From IOR16 sp963521065 (lineage in GTDB: Bacteria > Bacillota > Clostridia > Peptostreptococcales > Anaerovoracaceae), in assembly GCA_963521065.1 (NCBI GenBank), contig CAUQTI010000008.1, forward strand, positions 62,001 to 126,000: a stretch of DNA of 64,000 nucleotides, given 5' to 3'. The notes under the pieces were generated by a model. The model was not told where the DNA came from. It made no database searches and saw nothing but the letters and a program-made list of their open reading frames with translations. Shown here piece after piece: positions 34,974 through 44,183 of the stretch; position 1 is the first letter of the stretch; each line of letters starts with the position of its first letter. A program made the translations under genes and the position numbers.

Positions 34974-36659
34974 TTGATTATAGAGATGAACTGCTTAAAT
35001 GTACCCGCCGTATGTTACCAAAAAGAACCGCGTCAGTTTTCCGGAAATCAGGCATTTCTGAGCGAATTTTCACAGCCGGAAGACCGGCTTCTGTTGCAAG
35101 AATTTATAGATTCTTCCCCAGACCTCACTCTAGATAATGAATTTACTTCAAAAAAATTTCTGAATAACGGCACAGAATACATTCTTCTTTCCATACCTAA
35201 TATACCGGAATGTCAAATATTCTTTTTTTTCTTAAACACCTCTACGATACAATCAACACTTTCTCAACTGAGCTACATTAAACAAATTGAAAATAATTTT
35301 TACAAATTTCTCGGCAGTATTTATGATGATTTTACGATTATAAATAAAGAGGGGATTATTGAAAAGGTTTGGCCTAATTTTGAGGCTGTTTACGGGATTC
35401 CTCCGGAAGAGGCAATCGGCTCCACAATCTATGAAATGGAGCAGAAGAAAATTTTCAATCCATGTATCTCGGCTCGGGTGATGAAATCGCTCCAGCCTGA
35501 AACGATGCTTCAAGTTACACAAAACAATAAATATTTGATGTGCACCTCGATTCCGATTTTTAACGATGACAATGAACTGGATAAAATTATAAGCTACACC
35601 AGAGATGTTGAAAAATATGAGCTTTTACAAGAAGAACATCAAAAATTGCAAGATACTATGACTTCCTATCTTGTACAGTTAGAGCAATTGAAGCAAGAAT
35701 ATCAAAAAAATTCAAAGATTATCGGTGTAAGTCAAAAAATTAAAAAGCTCGTTCATACTGCCGCTAAAGTGGCCAAGTTTGATGCGACTGTTTTTATCAA
35801 TGGGGAATCCGGCGTCGGAAAAAATGTACTGGCTGACTTTATCCATTCCAGCAGCAAGCGGGCTGATGCACCTTTCATTTCTATCAATTGCGGCGCAATT
35901 CCTGAGCATCTCCTTGAATCCGAGCTGTTTGGCTATGAAAAAGGAGCCTTTACCGGTGCGGGCCAAACGGGGAAAGCGGGCTTGATTGAGCTTGCAGACC
36001 ACGGCACTTTGTTCTTAGATGAAATCTGTGATTTGCCTTTGCACATGCAGGTAAAGCTCTTAAAGGTCATTCAAGAGAAAAAAGTAATCCGCGTTGGCGG
36101 GGTTTCAGAAAAAAACATCGATTTTCGCCTCATCGCGGCAACAAACAAGGATGCAAAAAAAATGGTGGAGCTTGGAACCTTCCGTGAGGATTTATATTAT
36201 CGATTGAATGTACTTTCGCTTACAGTTCCGCCGCTTCGAGAGAGAAAAGAAGATATCTTTCCGCTGATTAATCATTTTTCCAAAAAGTTTAATGAGCAGT
36301 ATGAAATCAACCATGTTTTTACGAACAGTGCGGTTAACTATATGGAAGCCTACTGCTGGCCCGGTAATATCCGTGAGCTAGAAAATGTCGTGGAAAGAAT
36401 GATTCTGACAGCCGAGGACTATTCGATTACGGAGGAACAACTTCCTTATTATATCTATTCCAATGAACAGCCTTACGATGTTTCTACAAAAAATAGAACG
36501 TTAAAGCAGATTTTAGAAGACGTAGAAAAAGAAGTGCTTTTGGATTCCTATGAACGCCATGGAACTACAACAAAAGTGGCAAAGGAGCTGGGAGTCAGCC
36601 AGCCAACCGTTTCCGTCAAGCTAAATAAATACTTGAAAGGGAAAAATATTCGCTCCTGA
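34974..36659 (+). CDS. PAS-containing sigma-54-dependent transcriptional activator
   Basis: A 561-residue enhancer-binding protein. An N-terminal sensory region with a PAS domain (about 105-215), a coiled-coil linker (about 215-245), and an AAA+ domain with Walker A GESGVGKN (277-284), the sigma-54 contact loop GAFTGA (324-329), and Walker B GTLFLDE (344-350). A Fis-type helix-turn-helix lies at the C-terminus (TKVAKELGVSQPTVSVKLNK). The TTG start has GGAGG at 8 nt; a TATAAT lies at 34940-34945 with a weak -35. It converges on the GABA island, whose promoter is of the sigma-54 type, so it is the likely regulator. The signal it senses is unknown. Confidence 0.93.
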   Translation: MIIEMNCLNVPAVCYQKEPRQFSGNQAFLSEFSQPEDRLLLQEFIDSSPDLTLDNEFTSKKFLNNGTEYILLSIPNIPECQIFFFFLNTSTIQSTLSQLSYIKQIENNFYKFLGSIYDDFTIINKEGIIEKVWPNFEAVYGIPPEEAIGSTIYEMEQKKIFNPCISARVMKSLQPETMLQVTQNNKYLMCTSIPIFNDDNELDKIISYTRDVEKYELLQEEHQKLQDTMTSYLVQLEQLKQEYQKNSKIIGVSQKIKKLVHTAAKVAKFDATVFINGESGVGKNVLADFIHSSSKRADAPFISINCGAIPEHLLESELFGYEKGAFTGAGQTGKAGLIELADHGTLFLDEICDLPLHMQVKLLKVIQEKKVIRVGGVSEKNIDFRLIAATNKDAKKMVELGTFREDLYYRLNVLSLTVPPLRERKEDIFPLINHFSKKFNEQYEINHVFTNSAVNYMEAYCWPGNIRELENVVERMILTAEDYSITEEQLPYYIYSNEQPYDVSTKNRTLKQILEDVEKEVLLDSYERHGTTTKVAKELGVSQPTVSVKLNKYLKGKNIRS

Positions 36660-36773
36660 TTCTTTCCGCATTTATACCTTTCAACCTAAAGCATTGGATA
36701 TTTTTTCGTAATCACTGATTACACCAATCAATTGCTTCCCATAAAAGGAATGCTTCATAAGCTTTTAAATACT

Positions 36774-36818
36774 AAAAAAGAGAGCCCCAATCTGAAAAAC
36801 TGGCTCTCTTTTTTATTT
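36774..36818. terminator. Bidirectional terminator between the activator and the permease
   Basis: AAAAAAGAGAGCC ... GGCTCTCTTTTTT hairpin with tracts on both sides. Confidence 0.9.
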
Positions 36819-36847
36819 TAATGCAAAATGTTCGTATTTACAGCTTG

Positions 36848-38248
36848 TTATTCTTCTCCGAACAACGCAACTAACCGTTCTTCTTCTGTGAAATACTGAT
36901 ACTTATTTTTTGCATAAAAGGCTAGGCATAATCCGAGTACAAACCACCCGATTACCAGTACCCATTCAATGCCAATCAACGGGCTTGGACCCAACGGCGT
37001 ATAGAGCCATGCGAAGAAAATTGCTACTAAAATTGCCATGGTTCCAACAAATCTTCCGTGTTTGACCTTGTAAGGACGAGGCAGATCCGGCTGATTCTTT
37101 CTTAGGAAATAGAAGGATAGGGCTACCATCATATACATGATTACTACACCAAAGGAGCTGGCATTTACAAACCAAACTAATGCGCCCTTTCCTAGTAGGC
37201 AGGAGAAAGTAGAAAGAATACCACAAGCCAAAACTGCATTCGAAGGGGTGTTATACTTCGGATGAATTTCACCTAAAAAAGCAGGAAGCATCTTGGCATT
37301 TGCCAAAGAATAAAGAACTCTTGCTCCGCCGTATAAGAAACCGTTCCAACTCGTCAGAATTCCGCAGATGGCACCAACAATGCAAACCTTTCCCCAAATC
37401 GGGCTGCCAAACGCATACGCCATTGCATCTGCAACCGGAATCGTACCAACTAACCGAATTTCGGCTGGTGCGGATAAACATGTCGTCATGATCATTACCA
37501 TATACCATGCCGCTGCGGCACAAATTGAAAGGATGAGTAGCATCGGAATTTTTTTGAGAGGGACATTCATTTCACCAGCTGATTGCGGAATGACATCAAA
37601 TCCGACAAACATAGCTGGAACCATGAGCAGTACTGACGAAAATCCTTTTATGTCTGTAAAAAGAGGTTTTGTATTGCTGATATCCCCTTTTGTAATGCCT
37701 CCAAACACAAAGATGGCACCGACAGTAATCAACCCTAAGGTTGCGATAGATTGGAAAATAGCAGCCTGCTTAGCACCCTTATAATTTACCATTGTGATAA
37801 TCACAGATGCAACAATCGCAACGAGAGCCCATGAACCATACACGTCGAAGCCTTGTATTGTCCAAAGAAATCCTACCTTTGGTATTGGGATTACATAGTC
37901 AATTGCGGTAGCAAAGGCAGGACCTTCCCATGCCGCTACTCCGATATATGCGAAACTAGTTGCAAGTCCTGCAATCACAGCGGGCCAATAGCCCATTGCT
38001 TTGTAGGAAAAGACCACGCCTCCTCCAGTACAGGGAATTGCCGGCGTAAGCTCTGCATATACCATTCCAATAAAAATACATAATACCGCACCTACCACAT
38101 AAGCTCCAATTGCGCCAAGCATACCTGCGCTTGCTGCCCATGCTCCCGAAAGCATAATCCAACCCCAGCCTATCATTGTTCCAAATGCTAATGCCAATAC
38201 ATCTTTCGTTCCAAAGGTTTTTTGCAATGTCTGATTTTCTCCACTCAT
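36848..38248 (-). CDS. APC-family amino acid permease, likely GABA uptake
   Basis: A 466-residue permease with about 12 hydrophobic helices. The helix 1 motif FGTMIGWGWIMLSGAW matches the conserved APC substrate-binding break, and VYAELTPAIPCTGGGVVFSYKAMG follows. The substrate is inferred from position at the end of the GABA gene island; glutamate or another amino acid cannot be excluded. AAAGGA lies 10 nt before the ATG. A heptamer repeat and a hairpin separate it from abfD, so its level may differ from the enzymes. Confidence 0.85.
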   Translation of the reverse strand: MSGENQTLQKTFGTKDVLALAFGTMIGWGWIMLSGAWAASAGMLGAIGAYVVGAVLCIFIGMVYAELTPAIPCTGGGVVFSYKAMGYWPAVIAGLATSFAYIGVAAWEGPAFATAIDYVIPIPKVGFLWTIQGFDVYGSWALVAIVASVIITMVNYKGAKQAAIFQSIATLGLITVGAIFVFGGITKGDISNTKPLFTDIKGFSSVLLMVPAMFVGFDVIPQSAGEMNVPLKKIPMLLILSICAAAAWYMVMIMTTCLSAPAEIRLVGTIPVADAMAYAFGSPIWGKVCIVGAICGILTSWNGFLYGGARVLYSLANAKMLPAFLGEIHPKYNTPSNAVLACGILSTFSCLLGKGALVWFVNASSFGVVIMYMMVALSFYFLRKNQPDLPRPYKVKHGRFVGTMAILVAIFFAWLYTPLGPSPLIGIEWVLVIGWFVLGLCLAFYAKNKYQYFTEEERLVALFGEE

Positions 38249-38301
38249 ATACGTATCATCCTTTCTCTTTCACTCATAACGGGAACGGATCTTAACTAGT
38301 T

Positions 38302-38332
38302 GATTGGGGGCGGCCAGATTGCCGCCCAATCT
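38302..38332 (-). other. GC-rich hairpin in the abfD-permease intergenic region
   Basis: GATTGGGCGGC / GCCGCCCCCAATC on the minus strand (two-base bulge), with no T-run after it in the direction of transcription. It is more likely a processing or mRNA-protecting stem than a terminator. Confidence 0.5.
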
Positions 38333-38352
38333 TATCTATTTTATCTTTTGAC

Positions 38353-38387
38353 TTTTATCTTTTATCTTTTATCTTTTATCTTTTATC
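38353..38387. repeat. Heptanucleotide tandem repeat (TTTTATC)5
   Basis: Five perfect head-to-tail copies of TTTTATC (GATAAAA on the transcribed strand), flanked by degenerate copies on both sides. It begins 5 nt past the abfD stop. Confidence 0.9.
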
Positions 38388-38391
38388 TTTT

Positions 38392-39867
38392 CTATTTTAT
38401 CCCTGCAATTTCTTTTGCAAGTCCCTTCTTTGCTTCAATATTGCCCTGTCTTGCAATCATGATTCTCTGCGCCTGCGGAGAGCCTGCACCGTGCATGGAT
38501 TCTGTACGATAACCAACCGCAGAAGAACCGAGACAAATATTTTCTAAGAAACGAAGTACTCTCATTCTATCTTCGGTAGAAACCTCTGCTTTTCCTGCAA
38601 AATATTTATTGCAAATTTCGCCAATCGTCTCACCTTCACTTCCAACTACCAAGTCAGACTTGAAATCTTTTTCGGATGGCATGGTTACCATCAAGCCTCC
38701 TGCGATGTCCTCAGCAAGTCTTACAATTTCGTAAGGGAAGCGAGTTACATTCTGCTTACATACATTTGCAAGCAAGAGGTCAATCTGATAATTTCCAGCC
38801 TTTGTAGGACATCCCTCACAAGAACATGCGATTCCGCAAGAGTACAGGGTTTCATTCAAATGTGTCATTTCAATGAGCTTATCCTTGATGTGGGATGCTC
38901 TATTCGCTCCATTGTAATCTGCAGCAAGCGCAGCAGCTCCAATTACGACATCGCCGACACCTACCTTACATCCACCGTAGCTCTGTCTGTGATATCCGGC
39001 AAAACGCTCTACCATCATGCCTGCAAACTCATATTCCTCACATAGGAAGATTCGGTCATTTGGAATAAACACATTATCAAATACAACCAAGGCTTCCTGT
39101 CCGCCGAATTCTTTATTTCCAAGATCAACGTCTGCATTCTCTTCCAGCTTTCTTGTATCACAGGACTGTCTTCCGTAAATCATGAACAGCCCTTCTGCAT
39201 CGGATGGAAGTGCAAAGGATACGGCATACGCCTTATCTTCTTCTGTCATTGCAATGGTAGGCATAATCAAATGCTCATGGGAATTGATGGAACCAGTCTG
39301 ATGCGCTTTTGCGCCCCGTACTACAATTCCGTCTTTTCTTTTCTCAACGATATGAACATACATATCCGGATCAGACTGCTGTCCCGGTGTAAGTCCTCTG
39401 TCACCCTTCGGGTCAGTCATTGCACCGTCTACCACCAAATCATTGTCATGAACATAAGTCAGGTATTTTACAAAATTATCATGGTAATGTGTGCCGCATT
39501 TTTCATCAATTTCAAAGGTTGTGGAGAATACTGCGTTAAAAGCATCCATACCTACGCATCTTTGGAAGCAAGATGCTGTTTTCTGTCCCAGCAGTCTCTG
39601 CATCTTTACCTTTTTTCTTAAATCATCCGTGCTCTGATGCAAATGTGCAAAACGGTTAATTTTTTTCCCGGTGATGCTTGATGTCGTTGTCATCAAATCC
39701 TCATATTGAGGATCGTGTGCCAAATCATACGTCATAGCAACGCAGTTGATGGACGGGCGAATCATCGGATGATCCACCCAGTTATCAATTTTTTCACCGA
39801 ACATATATACTCTTGTCTTTAATTTTCTTAAGCTCTCAATATACTGAGCTCCTGTCATCAATGCCAT
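38392..39867 (-). CDS. abfD: 4-hydroxybutyryl-CoA dehydratase / vinylacetyl-CoA delta-isomerase
   Basis: A 491-residue FAD and [4Fe-4S] enzyme converting 4-hydroxybutyryl-CoA to crotonyl-CoA by a ketyl radical route. The cluster ligands known from the C. aminobutyricum enzyme are all at matching positions: C100 and C104 (ASCFQRCVG), H293 and C300 (GYHRQSYGGC). The N-terminal MTGAQYIESL start is typical. It is fourth in the gabT-abfT-abfH-abfD order, 47 nt after abfH. Enzymes of this type are oxygen-sensitive, consistent with an anaerobe. Confidence 0.96.
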   Translation of the reverse strand: MALMTGAQYIESLRKLKTRVYMFGEKIDNWVDHPMIRPSINCVAMTYDLAHDPQYEDLMTTTSSITGKKINRFAHLHQSTDDLRKKVKMQRLLGQKTASCFQRCVGMDAFNAVFSTTFEIDEKCGTHYHDNFVKYLTYVHDNDLVVDGAMTDPKGDRGLTPGQQSDPDMYVHIVEKRKDGIVVRGAKAHQTGSINSHEHLIMPTIAMTEEDKAYAVSFALPSDAEGLFMIYGRQSCDTRKLEENADVDLGNKEFGGQEALVVFDNVFIPNDRIFLCEEYEFAGMMVERFAGYHRQSYGGCKVGVGDVVIGAAALAADYNGANRASHIKDKLIEMTHLNETLYSCGIACSCEGCPTKAGNYQIDLLLANVCKQNVTRFPYEIVRLAEDIAGGLMVTMPSEKDFKSDLVVGSEGETIGEICNKYFAGKAEVSTEDRMRVLRFLENICLGSSAVGYRTESMHGAGSPQAQRIMIARQGNIEAKKGLAKEIAGIK

Positions 39868-39914
39868 TTTATTTTCCCCCTATTTTGGTTACCAAGACCT
39901 TGTAATTCTTTTTA

Positions 39915-41033
39915 TTAATATAAGCTTGCGAAAATTTCGCGGATTTCTTCCTTGCTTAGCGGTACATAATTATTTGCCAAAAGCCGCTGCTGATTCGCAA
40001 TTGTACTTTCTGTAAATTCGTCAATCTGCGCTTCAGTCATTCCATATTCTTTCAATGCCTTTTTTGCAATTAATTTATTTAAAAACTCTTCTAATGCGTC
40101 AAACACGTCGCCTTTCGCATCACAGCCTAAAGTCTCTGCAAAAATTTCCTTAGCCTGAACAATTTTTCCATTTGGATTTTTTCGGTCATACATTTTAAAG
40201 ACTTCTGTAAAGAACTGATAATTTGCTTCACCATGCGGTACATGGAACGCGCCGCCTATGCTGTAGGATAAAGCATGCACTGCTGCACAGCCTGCATTAC
40301 CGAACGCAATGCCAGCGTAATTTGCAGCCAGTACAAATGTTTTCAAATCATCCAGACGAGCTTCCGGTCCATTTGCTATAATCTTCTTATATCCACCCAT
40401 AATCATTTCGATGGCCTTCAAAGAATACATCTCTGTAAACGGGGATGCCTTCGGTGACAGATACGATTCAATTGCATGAATCAATGCATCAATCGAGCTT
40501 GTTACAAAGAATTTATATGGCAGTCCCTTTACGGTCTCCGGAATTAATACTGCGCAATCTCCATATGTTTCTTCTACTGCAATTCCTTTTTTTGTATGCT
40601 TTGCTTTCAACTCTGCAATTGCAACATTGGTCACTTCGCTTCCCGTTCCGCAGGTTGTCGGAATTAAAATTAATTCTTTTTTCTTTACCGGTAAAATAGT
40701 CCCTTCAAACAGGTCAATGGAATGCTCCGGTACGTCTAAGGCTAAAATCTTACAAATATCTACAATCGTTCCGCCTCCGAATGCAATGATACGGTCAAAA
40801 TTGAACTTCTTCATTTCCTTTGTCATTGCATCAATCATTTCGTCAGAAGGCTCTCCAACTCCGAATCTTTCCTGGAAAATCAAGTTAGTTTCGATTCCTA
40901 ACGGTTTCATAAACGGCTCGTAAATAAATTCATTGGTCACAACCAAATCATTTTTTCCAATCTTAAATTCATCATTAAATTCCTTGAAGGTGTCAAAATA
41001 AAACACTTTAGGTACTACTCTTAAAGCCTGCAT
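39915..41033 (-). CDS. abfH: 4-hydroxybutyrate dehydrogenase (iron-type alcohol dehydrogenase family)
   Basis: A 372-residue family III alcohol dehydrogenase reducing succinate semialdehyde to 4-hydroxybutyrate with NADH. GGGTIVDICK is the nucleotide loop and PTTCGTGSEVTNVA is typical. Metal-binding His/Asp lie in SIDALIHAIESYLS and HALSYSIGGAFHVPHGEAN. ATG 41033 follows GAGAGGGA; the longer frame from 41138 overlaps abfT and is unlikely. Length matches the C. aminobutyricum enzyme. Substrate assignment rests on its neighbours. Confidence 0.93.
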   Translation of the reverse strand: MQALRVVPKVFYFDTFKEFNDEFKIGKNDLVVTNEFIYEPFMKPLGIETNLIFQERFGVGEPSDEMIDAMTKEMKKFNFDRIIAFGGGTIVDICKILALDVPEHSIDLFEGTILPVKKKELILIPTTCGTGSEVTNVAIAELKAKHTKKGIAVEETYGDCAVLIPETVKGLPYKFFVTSSIDALIHAIESYLSPKASPFTEMYSLKAIEMIMGGYKKIIANGPEARLDDLKTFVLAANYAGIAFGNAGCAAVHALSYSIGGAFHVPHGEANYQFFTEVFKMYDRKNPNGKIVQAKEIFAETLGCDAKGDVFDALEEFLNKLIAKKALKEYGMTEAQIDEFTESTIANQQRLLANNYVPLSKEEIREIFASLY

Positions 41034-41055
41034 ATCATTCCCTCTCTTCCTTCTT

Positions 41056-42384
41056 TTAAAAGTTTTTTGCAATGGCGTGAAATTTTTCGTGGAATCTCTT
41101 TTCAAATTCAGCCTGCAATTCATCTCTGGCACTTTCATGTGCTATATTAATTAAGCTTCTTGCACGCTCTCTTAAGGATTTTCCTTTCAGCTCTGCAATG
41201 CCGCATTCTGTCACTACATAGTCAATGTCATTTCTCGAGGTTGTAACCGCAGCTCCATGGTCTAAAAACGGTGCAATTTTTGAAATGATACTCCCGTCTT
41301 TTTTCTGGGTATAAGAAGCCATTGCTATAATGGATTTCCCATCCTCTGCCATGGAGGCACCTCGGATAAAGTCGACCTGCCCGCCTACACCTGAAAATTG
41401 TTTCAGACCAATGGTTTCTGCTGCAATCTGTCCCATAAGGTCCACTTGAATTGCCGAATTTACGCATACCATCTTGTTCTGCTTCATAATAACTGCAGGA
41501 TGATTTACATAATCCACCGGCCTTACTTCAATTTCCGGATTGTTGTGTGCAAAATCGTAAAGCTTTCGACTCCCCATTAAAAAGGTGACCGTCATCTTTC
41601 CTTTGTCAAACTTTTTAAATTTTCCGGTGATGACTCCTTTTTCATAAAGAGCTAAGGTACCGTCAGAGATCATTTCAGAATGTATGCCTAAATTCTTCCT
41701 GTCTCCGAGCAGCTGAATCACTGCATCAGGGATTCCGCCAATTCCGAGCTGTAACGTAGAACCGTCCTCAATCAAAGAAACACAGTTCGCTCCGATGGCT
41801 TTTTCCAGCTCTCCAATCTGAGTTGGCTTAGATTCATACACCGGCGTAGAAGCTTCTACAATGTAATCGAATTCGGAAACATGAACTTTTTCGCCGTATG
41901 TCCTTGGAAACTGTTCATTTACCTGCACCATAACGATTTTTGCAGATTTGATAGCCTGATAGGTGTAATCCACAGACGTGCCCAGACTGCAATAGCCTTC
42001 TTCATCCGGCGGTGTTACCTGCGCCATTACTACATCACACCGGAGCTTTTTCTCCCGCAGCAACAACGGTACCTCATGGAAGAAGGAAGGTGTAAAATCT
42101 GCGCGCCCTTCAATAATCGCCGTGCGGGTGTTTGGACTTACAAATAATGGATTTGCCCGAAAATGTTCTTCCATTCCGGGTGCGGCATAGCCGCCGCTCC
42201 CAAGACTGACCATATGCTTTACTTCTACGTTTTTATACTGCGCCGCGTTTGCAATCATCGCTTCAACCAGAACGGGAGGCTCTCCTACACAGTGTGCCAA
42301 TACCACTGCGTCACCGTCCTCGATATGGCGAACCGCTTCTTCTGCGGTGCATAACCGGCTTTTGTACTGTTCCTGCCAACCCAT
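41056..42384 (-). CDS. abfT: 4-hydroxybutyrate CoA-transferase
   Basis: A 442-residue class I CoA-transferase moving CoA from acetyl-CoA or butyryl-CoA to 4-hydroxybutyrate. The expected catalytic Glu is E237 in GIHSEMIS, matching the C. aminobutyricum enzyme. LQLGIGGIPDAV and the C-terminal YVVTECGIAELKGKSLRERA are family signatures. The ATG follows AGGAGG. It lies 10 nt after gabT, in the same operon. Confidence 0.95.
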   Translation of the reverse strand: MGWQEQYKSRLCTAEEAVRHIEDGDAVVLAHCVGEPPVLVEAMIANAAQYKNVEVKHMVSLGSGGYAAPGMEEHFRANPLFVSPNTRTAIIEGRADFTPSFFHEVPLLLREKKLRCDVVMAQVTPPDEEGYCSLGTSVDYTYQAIKSAKIVMVQVNEQFPRTYGEKVHVSEFDYIVEASTPVYESKPTQIGELEKAIGANCVSLIEDGSTLQLGIGGIPDAVIQLLGDRKNLGIHSEMISDGTLALYEKGVITGKFKKFDKGKMTVTFLMGSRKLYDFAHNNPEIEVRPVDYVNHPAVIMKQNKMVCVNSAIQVDLMGQIAAETIGLKQFSGVGGQVDFIRGASMAEDGKSIIAMASYTQKKDGSIISKIAPFLDHGAAVTTSRNDIDYVVTECGIAELKGKSLRERARSLINIAHESARDELQAEFEKRFHEKFHAIAKNF

Positions 42385-42394
42385 GTCGATCCTC

Positions 42395-43747
42395 CTATTT
42401 CATGCAAGCTTTGATTGCGTTCTCATAGATTTCCAATCCCTTATCCAACTGCTCTTCTGTAATAACGAGCGGTGCCAAAAAGCGGATTACATTGCCGTAT
42501 GTGCCTGCACTCTCAAGAAGAAGACCATGTTTTACTGCTTCTGCTACGATTGCGTTGACAATTTGAGCATTTGGCTCTTTTGTTTTCTTGTCTTTTACAA
42601 ACTCAATTCCCATCATGCAGCCAGTGCCTCTTACATCGCCGACTACTTCATATTTTTCTTTCCAGGATTCCCAAATCTTCATTACTTTTTCAGAAATCTT
42701 TAATGCTCTTCCCGGGAAGTCCTCTTTTTCCATAATATTGATTACTTCAAGTGCCGCTGCACAAGCCAACGCATTTCCGCAATACGTTCCGCCAATGGTT
42801 CCAGCCGGTACCGCATCCATGATTTCAGTACTTGCAGTGACTGCACTGAGAGGTGCTCCGCCTGCGATGGATTTTGCACAAGTCATGATGTCCGGTGCAC
42901 AGCCAGCTTCCTTCCAATACTCCGTCGCAAACATTCTTCCTGATCTTCCGAATCCGGTCTGTACCTCATCCGCTACCAGAAGGATTCCTTTTTCATCACA
43001 AATTTTGCGAATCGCTTTTACCCATTCAATCGGTGCCGGTACAAATCCGCCTTCGCCCTGAATTGGCTCAAGTACAATTGCTGCAACATATTCTGCCGGA
43101 CTTGCTTCTACAAACATTTCTTCCAGCTTCTTCACATAATAATCAATCGCATCTTTCTCATTCATATTGCCAGGAGCTCTGTACAGATACGGAAATTCTG
43201 CTCTGTAAACGCCATCTGGGAAAGGTCCCATCCCGACTGCATAAGCTTTCTTTGCGGTCATTGTCATAGTCATATTCGTTCTTCCGTGGAATGCACCAGT
43301 GAAGACGATGATATTCGGTCTGCCGGTATAGCCTCTTGCTATTTTTACTGCGTTCTCGTCCGCTTCCGCTCCGCTGTTTACAAACATCGTTTTTTTCGTG
43401 TCGCCCTTTACCGGAACGATTTCATTTAATTTTTCAGCCAGCTTGATATAACCCTCATGCGTCGTGATATTCATCATCGCATGGAAGAATTTATCGGATT
43501 GCGCTTTTACTGCATCTACAAGTTCCGGTTTGCTGTATCCAATATTTAAAACACCAACACCGCCGATCCAATCAAGGAACACGTTTCCGTCCACGTCTTC
43601 AAACATTGCACCTTCTCCTCTTGCAATGACACATGGATAGGCACATTTGATGGCATTCGGAACTGCTTTTTCACGTCGTGCGATGATTTCGGATGCCTTT
43701 GGCCCCGGTAGTGCGGTTACAACTTTAGGTAATGCATTTTTCAACAT
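42395..43747 (-). CDS. gabT: 4-aminobutyrate aminotransferase
   Basis: A 450-residue class III PLP aminotransferase converting GABA and 2-oxoglutarate to succinate semialdehyde and glutamate. Motifs: VNSGAEADENAVKIAR, AFHGRTNMTM, DEVQTGFGRSG, and the PLP lysine in CAKSIAGGAPLSA. The ATG follows TAGGAGG. It is the first gene behind the sigma-54 promoter and so defines the operon start. Specificity for GABA is inferred from the downstream 4-hydroxybutyrate genes. Confidence 0.94.
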   Translation of the reverse strand: MLKNALPKVVTALPGPKASEIIARREKAVPNAIKCAYPCVIARGEGAMFEDVDGNVFLDWIGGVGVLNIGYSKPELVDAVKAQSDKFFHAMMNITTHEGYIKLAEKLNEIVPVKGDTKKTMFVNSGAEADENAVKIARGYTGRPNIIVFTGAFHGRTNMTMTMTAKKAYAVGMGPFPDGVYRAEFPYLYRAPGNMNEKDAIDYYVKKLEEMFVEASPAEYVAAIVLEPIQGEGGFVPAPIEWVKAIRKICDEKGILLVADEVQTGFGRSGRMFATEYWKEAGCAPDIMTCAKSIAGGAPLSAVTASTEIMDAVPAGTIGGTYCGNALACAAALEVINIMEKEDFPGRALKISEKVMKIWESWKEKYEVVGDVRGTGCMMGIEFVKDKKTKEPNAQIVNAIVAEAVKHGLLLESAGTYGNVIRFLAPLVITEEQLDKGLEIYENAIKACMK

Positions 43748-43843
43748 CTTTCTTTACCTCCTAAAAACTGTTCTCCTTTTCCGCCAGTCATTTATTAGAA
43801 AATTACTAGCGTGTGGATGATTTAAACTTTGTCATTTTATTAA

Positions 43844-43859
43844 CGCAATTCGCGTGCCA
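43844..43859 (-). promoter_or_regulatory. Sigma-54 (-24/-12) promoter of the GABA operon
   Basis: TGGCACGCGAATTGCG on the minus strand has the invariant GG and GC doublets exactly 10 nt apart and matches the TGGCAC-N5-TTGC consensus. It lies 97 nt before the gabT ATG. Confidence 0.88.
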
Positions 43860-43996
43860 CAATATTCTTCTTCTAAAAAAAAATAAAATAGGAGGCCCTT
43901 CAGCTGTGAAATTTCAATTAAAACAAGAATTATGCATTTTTTTTAAGACAACTTATGACAAAATTTTATCAATTTTTACACAAAAAAAGAAGTGAA

Positions 43997-44018
43997 AATT
44001 ATTAAAAATCTAATAATT
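43997..44018. promoter_or_regulatory. Inverted repeat, candidate activator-binding site
   Basis: AATTATTA-N6-TAATAATT is a perfect 8-bp inverted repeat about 140 bp upstream of the -24 element, a usual distance for enhancer sites. AT-richness makes chance possible. In the 436-bp gap 43748-44183 it and the two promoters are the only signals I see. Confidence 0.35.
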
Positions 44019-44183
44019 CTATTTATTTTCTAATAACCTTTCTCGAAAGATTGAAAAAACTTTTTATTGAATAACTTTTTCCCCATTTCTTATATTTCTG
44101 ATATAATGAATCTAATAGTCCGATGCAGGAGTACAATTTACTATTATAATAGGTCTTACTCAAACAAGAAAAAGGGGGACAAG

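Noticed and set aside
42588..43061. 157-residue plus-strand open frame inside gabT
   Set aside because: Antisense shadow of the conserved aminotransferase sequence, no ribosome site.
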